Shown: positions 1 through 4,200 of the stretch, piece by piece
Numbering within the stretch: position 1 is the stretch's first letter
How the letters are laid out: each line of letters starts with the position of its first letter
Assembly: GCA_003486645.1 (NCBI GenBank)
Contig: DNGI01000043.1
Coordinates: forward strand, 1-7,206
Source: Cyanobacteria bacterium UBA11370
GTDB taxonomy: Bacteria > Cyanobacteriota > Cyanobacteriia > Cyanobacteriales > Coleofasciculaceae
Direction: 5' to 3'
DNA length: 7,206 nucleotides
Program-made: the position numbers and the translations under genes
Notes under the pieces: generated by a model
Database searches by the model: none
The model's input: only the letters and a program-made list of their open reading frames with translations
Told to the model about the DNA's origin: nothing

Positions 1-22
1 CCATTAGCCATTAGCCATTAGC
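1..22. repeat. Short heptamer tandem repeat (3 copies)
   Basis: Three exact copies of CCATTAG run from the window edge, so the array may extend beyond it. On the minus strand the unit reads GCTAATG, one base from the ACTAATG unit of the large array at 3452-3591. It lies about 40 bp past the glcD stop codon. This is typical cyanobacterial STRR material. I see no clear terminator for glcD in bases 23-60. Confidence 0.7.
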
Positions 23-60
23 ACTCGTGCAAAATCACTAACAACTTGGGTGAATCTCTC

Positions 61-1533
61 CTAAAACCGTTCTATTTCCTTAAACTGCTCTAGTGTTTTA
101 ACATTTGCTGCTTCTCCACAAGTACGGGGAGTCGGAAATACCTTACCCGGATTGGCTAACCCCTTGGGATTAAACACCTGATTAATCCATTTCATTGTTT
201 CCAAATCCGTCTCACTGAACATATAAGGCATAAAGCACTTCTTATCTGAACCAATCCCGTGTTCTCCAGAAATACTCCCCCCCACGTTCACACAAAGTTT
301 AAGAATTTCTCCGCCTAATTCCTCAACCTTTTCTAAAGCCCCATGCACAGAATTATCATAAAGAATTAGAGGATGCAAATTCCCATCACCCGCATGAAAA
401 ACATTCGCAATTCGATAACCATATTGCTGACTCAACCGTTCAATTTCAGCCAGAACCCCAACTAATTGAGTTCGGGGAATGACTCCATCTTGCACAAAAT
501 AATCCGGACTGATTTTACCCGCCGCTGCAAAAGCAGCTTTACGACCTTTCCATAATTTTAACCGAGTTTCTGCATCACTCGCGGTAGTAATATTCCGCGC
601 TCCATTTTTAGTACAAAGTTCAGCAACTCGCTGTTTATTCGTTTTAACTTCTACCTCTAACCCATCAATTTCTACTAATAAAATTGCACCCGCATCTCTG
701 GGATAACATCCCGTTGCTACCACATCCTCTACGGCATTAATACTAAGATTATCCATCATTTCCATCCCACCAGGGATAATCCCAGCCGCAATAATATCAG
801 CAACCGCAGCACCTGCCGTTTCAATACTAGGAAAATCCGCTAAGACAACACAAATTGATTCTGGCGTTTTCAGAAGGCGAAGTGTAATTTCAGTTGCAAT
901 TCCCAGAGTCCCTTCCGAACCCACAAATAAACCCGTAAGGTCATACCCTGGCATTTCTTGAACTGAGCTGCCAACATCTACAATAGAGCCATCCGGTAGA
1001 ACTAATTTTAACCCTAAAACGTGATTCGTTGTAACCCCATATTTAAGACAATGAACGCCACCAGAATTTTCAGCAACATTCCCACCAATTGAGCATATAA
1101 TTTGACTAGACGGATCGGGAGCGTAATAAAAACCAGCACCACTAACCGTTTGCGTCACCCAGTTATTAATGACTCCGGGTTGTACCACAATTCGCTGATT
1201 TTCTAAATCAACATTAAGGATGCGTTTCATTAACGCTGTGCCAATTAATACACAATCTTCCACTGGCAAAGCACCCCCAGATAAACCCGTTCCAGCACCT
1301 CTCGCTACCCAAGGAATGTTATTGCGATCGCAAATTTTGACCGCCTCTGCGACTTCTTCCGTTGTGCGCGGGAGGACGACTAACGCTGGACGTTGGCGAT
1401 AGCTGGTTAAACCATCACATTCGTAAGTTAGTAGTTCTTCTTTGCGCCGGATAACGCTATTTATTCCCACCACTGATTCAAATTGTTTAATGATGAGTTT
1501 CCAGTTCCGTTGTTGTTTGTCTTGGGTAAGCAT
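61..1533 (-). CDS. glcD: Glycolate dehydrogenase subunit GlcD (FAD-linked oxidase)
   Basis: A 490-residue FAD-dependent enzyme that oxidises glycolate to glyoxylate, the first step of photorespiratory salvage of the Rubisco oxygenation product. The FAD-binding PCMH-type domain spans roughly residues 45-225, with the pyrophosphate-binding RGAGTGLSGG at 78-87 and PDPSS...GGNVAENSGG at 139-159. The FAD-oxidase C-terminal domain carries HAGDGNLHP (380-388) and GEHGIG (423-428), conserved substrate/metal-site motifs of the GlcD / D-lactate dehydrogenase family. Length matches GlcD (about 490-500). The ATG start gives MLTQDKQQRNW, which agrees with my memory of cyanobacterial GlcD proteins; no Shine-Dalgarno is visible. 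D-lactate dehydrogenase is the main alternative within this family. The gene lies 75 bp downstream of the carbonic anhydrase with a hairpin between, so cotranscription is possible but may be attenuated. No GlcE or GlcF is in the window. Confidence 0.93.
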   Translation of the reverse strand: MLTQDKQQRNWKLIIKQFESVVGINSVIRRKEELLTYECDGLTSYRQRPALVVLPRTTEEVAEAVKICDRNNIPWVARGAGTGLSGGALPVEDCVLIGTALMKRILNVDLENQRIVVQPGVINNWVTQTVSGAGFYYAPDPSSQIICSIGGNVAENSGGVHCLKYGVTTNHVLGLKLVLPDGSIVDVGSSVQEMPGYDLTGLFVGSEGTLGIATEITLRLLKTPESICVVLADFPSIETAGAAVADIIAAGIIPGGMEMMDNLSINAVEDVVATGCYPRDAGAILLVEIDGLEVEVKTNKQRVAELCTKNGARNITTASDAETRLKLWKGRKAAFAAAGKISPDYFVQDGVIPRTQLVGVLAEIERLSQQYGYRIANVFHAGDGNLHPLILYDNSVHGALEKVEELGGEILKLCVNVGGSISGEHGIGSDKKCFMPYMFSETDLETMKWINQVFNPKGLANPGKVFPTPRTCGEAANVKTLEQFKEIERF

Positions 1534-1567
1534 AAGTCATTCAAAATTTAAAATTAAAAATGTTACA

Positions 1568-1598
1568 GATCCCCAACTTCTTTAAGAAGTCGAGGATC
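1568..1598 (-). repeat. Dispersed palindrome, possible terminator after the carbonic anhydrase gene
   Basis: Arms 1568-1582 and 1584-1598 are inverted repeats of 15 bases with two differences (c1573/a1593 and a1575/c1591). In a minus-strand transcript both become G-U wobble pairs, leaving a continuous stem; in a plus-strand transcript both would be A-C mismatches. About 8 nt beyond the stem the minus strand runs into TTTTTAATTTT. It is close to a GATCCCCGACTTC-type palindrome that I recall as widespread between cyanobacterial genes, so it may be a mobile or repetitive element that also serves as a terminator or attenuator before glcD. Confidence 0.6.
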
Positions 1599-1608
1599 TC
1601 AGCTAATT

Positions 1609-2310
1609 TCAATGAAGTGAAGAAACTTTCCCATTGCCATTCATAAACGCATGAGATGCTGCACCTTGAAGGTTTTTCTCGATCTCCTCTTCCTCATGAT
1701 CCGCTTTAATGCTGCATCGTTCTGCACTGTAAACATACACTCCTCCCGTTTCAATTTTATAAACCCAAGCGTGAAGTTCCAGTTGACCTTTGTAGAGTTT
1801 GGAATGAATCACTGGATAAGAACGGAGGTTTTCAATTTGAGTTAGCACATTCTCTTCAATGGCAGCATTTAATAGCGCGTCACCTTCATAGTCTTGATAA
1901 TTTTCCTGAATAATTCGGCGCGTTCCTTCTGCATATTTTAACCAGTCGTAAACTAAAGGCATTTTGTCAGTCAGTTTACTGGGTTGTAACAGTCCCTTCA
2001 TTGCACCACAGTGGGAGTGACCGCAAACAATGATATGCTTAATTCCTAATGCTTCCACCGCATACTCAATCGCCGCACCTTCAGCGCCAGTTGTTGCACC
2101 ATAAGGAGGAATAATATTCCCCACATTGCGAATAATAAATAGTTCACCAGGTTCAGTTTGAGTGAGCAGGTTTGGATCAATTCGAGAATCAGAGCAAGTA
2201 ATGAAGAGGATTCTAGGGTGTTGTCCCTCAGATAAACGCTCGAACAGTTCCCGGTGGGTGTTGAAGTAGTTGGTTTGGAATTCGTGTACGCCTTTAATGA
2301 TCTTCCGCAT
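1609..2310 (-). CDS. ccaA: Beta-class carbonic anhydrase, CcaA/IcfA type
   Basis: A 233-residue zinc enzyme interconverting CO2 and bicarbonate. The zinc ligands are in the expected motifs: CSDSR with C39, D41 and R43 (the Asp/Arg dyad), and HSHCGAMKG with H98 and C101. The stretches GQHPRILFI.CSDSR.DPNL, RN.GNIIPPYGA and MPLVYDWLK match my memory of Synechocystis carboxysomal CcaA, pointing to the CO2-concentrating mechanism rather than a generic beta enzyme. No signal peptide or membrane segment is visible. It is shorter than the carboxysomal enzymes I recall (about 270 residues): after the core it has only an acidic DHEEEEIEKN segment (204-213) and a short tail, so carboxysome targeting is less certain than activity. 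The ATG is supported by an in-frame stop 11-12 codons upstream. It has no Shine-Dalgarno of its own, but a small upstream frame overlaps its start. Confidence 0.93.
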   Translation of the reverse strand: MRKIIKGVHEFQTNYFNTHRELFERLSEGQHPRILFITCSDSRIDPNLLTQTEPGELFIIRNVGNIIPPYGATTGAEGAAIEYAVEALGIKHIIVCGHSHCGAMKGLLQPSKLTDKMPLVYDWLKYAEGTRRIIQENYQDYEGDALLNAAIEENVLTQIENLRSYPVIHSKLYKGQLELHAWVYKIETGGVYVYSAERCSIKADHEEEEIEKNLQGAASHAFMNGNGKVSSLH

Positions 2311-2341
2311 ACAGCACTTTTTTCTGGTACAGCAACATCAT
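2294..2341 (-). CDS. Possible 15-codon leader peptide overlapping the carbonic anhydrase start
   Basis: On the minus strand AGGAAG (2347-2342) is followed by two ATG codons (2341 and 2338) opening MMLLYQKKVLYAEDH. The frame stops with TAA at 2296-2294, 14 nt inside the carbonic anhydrase gene and out of frame with it. This is one of the best Shine-Dalgarno-like signals at a gene start in the window, while the enzyme start itself has none, so translational coupling is possible. The peptide resembles nothing I know, and a frame this short can arise by chance. Confidence 0.25.
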   Translation of the reverse strand: MMLLYQKKVLYAEDH

Positions 2342-2491
2342 CTTCCTACTGTACTAGACTTCTTGCTCTTATTTGGAAACCGGGAATACAGAGTCGGGTA
2401 GGGTTATCAGGAGTTGGTTGAGACGGACACGGGAACACGGAGAAATTTGCTGGACATCACCAACGGGTTTTGAGGGCACTCTACAGAGAAT

Positions 2492-2507
2492 ACACTTACT
2501 CAAGTGT
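2492..2507. promoter_or_regulatory. Inverted repeat upstream of the carbonic anhydrase, possible operator
   Basis: ACACTT and AAGTGT form perfect 6-bp arms around ACTC. It lies about 180 bp upstream of the carbonic anhydrase start and just downstream of the candidate small RNA. There is no T run after it on either strand, so it is not an obvious terminator. A protein-binding site is possible, but 6-bp arms could be chance. Confidence 0.2.
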
Positions 2508-2540
2508 CACACGCGATCGCTCGTTAACCTGAATCAGGCG

Positions 2541-2596
2541 ATAAAAAGAAGAGAGCCACACAAGGCGACTCTCCGGACTATCAGGGTGCATCTACT
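2541..2596 (-). ncRNA. Candidate small RNA, about 55 nt
   Basis: A self-contained transcription unit on the minus strand. A near-consensus promoter predicts a start at A2596, seven bases past the -10 box. The RNA would have about 20 unstructured 5' bases, including AUGCACCCUGAUAGUCC, followed by a hairpin and UUCUUUUUAU. This length and layout (exposed 5' seed, 3' terminator stem) are typical of short cyanobacterial regulatory RNAs. I cannot assign it to a known family; it lacks the Yfr1 core ACUCCUCACAC. An ATG at 2591 opens a 31-codon frame (starting MHPDSPESRL, ending near 2496), but it has almost no leader and reads through the hairpin, so I favour a noncoding RNA. It could alternatively be the terminated leader of the carbonic anhydrase gene. 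Confidence 0.5.
2542..2573 (-). terminator. Hairpin plus T tail ending the candidate small RNA
   Basis: GAGA (2551-2554) pairs with TCTC (2570-2573) and GCC (2555-2557) with GGC (2564-2566), with a 3-nt bulge and a 6-nt loop. On the minus strand the stem is followed at once by TTCTTTTTAT. The bulge makes it a moderate intrinsic terminator. It would also stop read-through from the glycosyltransferase genes upstream. Confidence 0.5.
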
Positions 2597-2603
2597 AAAC
2601 ATA

Positions 2604-2633
2604 ATTATAGTCATTGGGGATGAGGGGTGTCAC
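2604..2633 (-). promoter_or_regulatory. Near-consensus sigma-70 promoter for the candidate small RNA
   Basis: On the minus strand GTGACA (2633-2628; 5 of 6 consensus bases) is followed by an 18-bp spacer and a perfect TATAAT (2609-2604). The best purine start is A2596. It is the strongest promoter match I found in the window, and it faces a hairpin/T-tail only about 50 nt downstream rather than a gene start. Confidence 0.55.
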
Positions 2634-2638
2634 CCCCT
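2622..2638. promoter_or_regulatory. GC-rich palindrome over the -35 box, candidate operator (HetR-like)
   Basis: GGGGTG-T-CACCCC (2624-2636) is a perfect palindrome with 6-bp arms. It contains the whole -35 hexamer of the minus-strand promoter. In plus-strand reading it is GAGGGGT-GTC-ACCCC, which shares both half-sites with the HetR site I recall upstream of hetP (GAGGGGT-CTA-ACCCCTC); the centre differs and the right arm ends CCT rather than CTC. HetR also occurs in filamentous cyanobacteria without heterocysts. Alternatively it is a plus-strand terminator, since CTGTTTTATG follows, but the 5-bp effective stem and short T run are weak. Confidence 0.4.
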
Positions 2639-2745
2639 GTTTTATGAAAATTTGATGAAGGAGTGATGAGGCGATCGCAACAGAAGTGAAACAGTAGAGT
2701 TCTGCCTTGAATCCCCAGGTTAGATTACCCAATACTATCTTCTCT

Positions 2746-3429
2746 CTATTTTCCTCTGTACCAACGTACCAGTTGCTGAGGAGAAATTCCTAGAAAATAG
2801 CCTAAAATAATAAGCTGATTAATGAGTGTAGTTTTGACAACTCCTAACTTTTGCCAGCGCCGTCCTGATGTGAGAACAGATGCCGAGATAATTGTAATTT
2901 GTCCCTGACTTCTTAACTGTCGAATTAATTCAAAATCTTCCATAATCGGTAGATTAGGAAAACCCCCAATATCCTGGAACACAGTCGCTTTTAAAAAAAT
3001 AGCTTGATCGCCATACGGCATGGAAAAAAAACGCGATCGCATATTCACCATTCGTTCAATCAATCGCACGCCTCGCATTTGACTATCAATGCGTAATTCA
3101 AAAGCACCAGCAAGAGTTGCAGGATGTTGTAAGGCTTGACGAATGAAGGTATCAAAATGAATGGGTAAACGAGTATCAGCGTGCAGAAATAGTAAGATAT
3201 CACCCGTAGCAATAGCCGCACCTGCATTCATTTGATTAGCGCGACCAGGTGTTGCAGAAATGACTGAGAAACCCAGCGATCGCACAATTTCTACAGTTTG
3301 ATCTCGACTCCCCCCATCAACAACAATAACTTCTACATTGTCAGCGTTTGGAAGTTGCGCTAACGTTGTACAAATTGTGTTTGCTTCATTTAAAACCGGG
3401 ATAATAATTGAAATTTTTTCTAATTCCAT
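2746..3429 (-). CDS. Family 2 glycosyltransferase, TIGR04283 type (arsenosugar-associated)
   Basis: A 227-residue GT-A fold transferase. It starts with ISIIIPVLNEANTI (6-19), has the nucleotide-sugar motif VVDGGSRDQT (36-45), then PGRANQMNAGA (61-71) and the metal-binding DxD-like HADT (83-86). GGF...MEDFEL (about residues 155-170) is the usual acceptor-side acidic motif. This combination is the signature of the family once called rSAM/selenodomain-associated transferase 2 and now named in databases as an arsenosugar biosynthesis glycosyltransferase; that pathway role is inferred from family naming. The C-terminal segment around residues 201-215 is hydrophobic but there is no clear membrane helix. 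No Shine-Dalgarno or own promoter is visible before the ATG. It lies 168 bp after its partner transferase, across the heptamer array, and probably shares its transcript. The rSAM ArsS and methyltransferase ArsM are not in the window. Confidence 0.85.
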   Translation of the reverse strand: MELEKISIIIPVLNEANTICTTLAQLPNADNVEVIVVDGGSRDQTVEIVRSLGFSVISATPGRANQMNAGAAIATGDILLFLHADTRLPIHFDTFIRQALQHPATLAGAFELRIDSQMRGVRLIERMVNMRSRFFSMPYGDQAIFLKATVFQDIGGFPNLPIMEDFELIRQLRSQGQITIISASVLTSGRRWQKLGVVKTTLINQLIILGYFLGISPQQLVRWYRGK

Positions 3430-3451
3430 TCAATTGTCAAGAAAAGAACGA

Positions 3452-3591
3452 ACTAATAACCAATAACCAATGACTAATAACTAATAACTAATAACTAATA
3501 ACTAATAACCAATGACCAATGACTAATGACTAATGACTAATGACTAATGACCAATAACTAATGACCAATGACTAATAACCAATGACCAATG
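3452..3591. repeat. Array of 20 tandem heptamers (STRR), consensus ACYAATR
   Basis: Exactly 20 uninterrupted 7-nt units fill 140 bp, followed by a partial unit to 3596. Every unit fits ACYAATR: only positions 3 (T in 12, C in 8) and 7 (A in 9, G in 11) vary, and both changes are transitions. The array occupies nearly all of the 168-bp spacer between the two transferase genes and ends one base before the stop codon of the upstream one. Such arrays are a known feature of filamentous cyanobacterial genomes and are variable in copy number. The minus-strand RNA would be unstructured and rich in U and G. Confidence 0.95.
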
Positions 3592-3597
3592 ACTAAA

Positions 3598-4200
3598 TTA
3601 TAAATCTTCGGGACGGTCAATATCACGAAGGAGAGGAAGATAGGCGATCGCTAATTCCCGTTTAGTTGCAATTTCGACCGTTTGTTGTCGCACTTGAGAT
3701 GTACCCCAATCAATTCCTACAAACAGTTCAGGTATTAACTGACGCAAACCAATGAGATAATACCCGCCATCCTCTGCTGGTCCTAACACTAAGTCGTGAT
3801 ATTCAAGTAATTGAAATGCCTTAACCATCACTTGGTTATCTAGATCGGGGCAATCGGTACCAATAATAACAACCCTACTCATTCCATCCGTAAAACACTG
3901 ATCGAATGCAGATACTATTCGCATTCCCAAATCACCCTCACATTGTTGGTGGTAGATAATATCTGAACCTAACCAACTTTGCATTAATTCTTGATTACCA
4001 CCACTAAAATAAACTTCCAGATGAGTTGAACAATAATGCTGTAATTTTCTAGCCTGCGCTAGTGTATTTTCCGTCATTTGGCGTTGTAACGTTGCTGCGT
4101 CTTTCGCCCCCAACACAGGTATGAGTCGCGTCTTTGTTTTTCCCGGTTCTGGATAACGAGTAAAAATAATTAGGCATTCTTTTTGTCCAGCGTAAGTCAT
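3598..4200 (-). CDS. TIGR04282-type transferase (DUF2064, arsenosugar-associated)
   Basis: A 200-residue nucleotide-sugar/nucleotidyl-transferase-like protein. The N-terminal [18 protein letters not shown] (9-26) is the phosphate-binding signature of the DUF2064 / CofC-like fold. IGTDCPDL (113-120) supplies the acidic metal-site residues, and [14 protein letters not shown] (139-152) is the diagnostic family block. DIDRPEDL (193-200) is the usual C-terminal motif and here forms the very end of the protein, with the heptamer array one base beyond the TAA. The family was called rSAM/selenodomain-associated transferase 1 and is now annotated as an arsenosugar biosynthesis glycosyltransferase; it typically travels with the TIGR04283 protein, as here. 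Its ATG overlaps the kinase TGA (ATGA), so translation is probably coupled to the kinase. The actual sugar donor and acceptor cannot be told from sequence. Confidence 0.87.
   Translation of the reverse strand: MTYAGQKECLIIFTRYPEPGKTKTRLIPVLGAKDAATLQRQMTENTLAQARKLQHYCSTHLEVYFSGGNQELMQSWLGSDIIYHQQCEGDLGMRIVSAFDQCFTDGMSRVVIIGTDCPDLDNQVMVKAFQLLEYHDLVLGPAEDGGYYLIGLRQLIPELFVGIDWGTSQVRQQTVEIATKRELAIAYLPLLRDIDRPEDL

Larger units (their letters stand above)
2311..2745. other. 435-bp gap between the carbonic anhydrase and glycosyltransferase genes
   Basis: No convincing protein gene is present. From right to left it holds a HIP1 site (2671), a GC-rich palindrome over the -35 box of a strong minus-strand promoter, a candidate small RNA with a terminator (2541-2596), a second HIP1 site (2513), an inverted repeat ACACTT-4-AAGTGT (2492-2507), about 140 bp without visible signals, and the carbonic anhydrase leader. 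That leader contains GTACAG-16-CTGTAC (2327-2354). I see no good sigma-70 promoter directly before the carbonic anhydrase; TTTCCA-17-TAGTAC near 2351-2379 is poor. Confidence 0.6.
1324..3651. repeat. Six HIP1 octamers (GCGATCGC)
   Basis: Exact copies start at 1324, 2513, 2671, 3033, 3276 and 3644, in both genes and spacers. About 0.1 would be expected by chance in the whole window. HIP1 over-representation is a hallmark of many cyanobacterial genomes and is the main base-level support for the assignment. None lies between 3652 and 7206. Confidence 0.9.

Noticed and set aside
1220..1845. Plus-strand frames opposite glcD and the carbonic anhydrase
   Set aside because: They lie antisense to well-supported genes and show no protein family signature.
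2371..2390. Yfr2-type RNA suggested by TTGGAAAC
   Set aside because: Only a short stretch resembles the loop motif as I remember it, with no supporting stems or promoter.
2496..2591. 31-codon minus-strand frame starting at ATG 2591 inside the candidate small RNA
   Set aside because: It would have almost no leader, has no Shine-Dalgarno, and reads through the terminator hairpin. Kept only as an alternative explanation.
2373..2666. 97-codon plus-strand frame with a TTG start in the gap
   Set aside because: Its translation resembles no family I know, it has no Shine-Dalgarno, and it runs across the minus-strand promoter, palindrome and terminator described above.
3452..3591. CRISPR array
   Set aside because: The repeats are 7 nt with no spacers; this is a simple tandem array.
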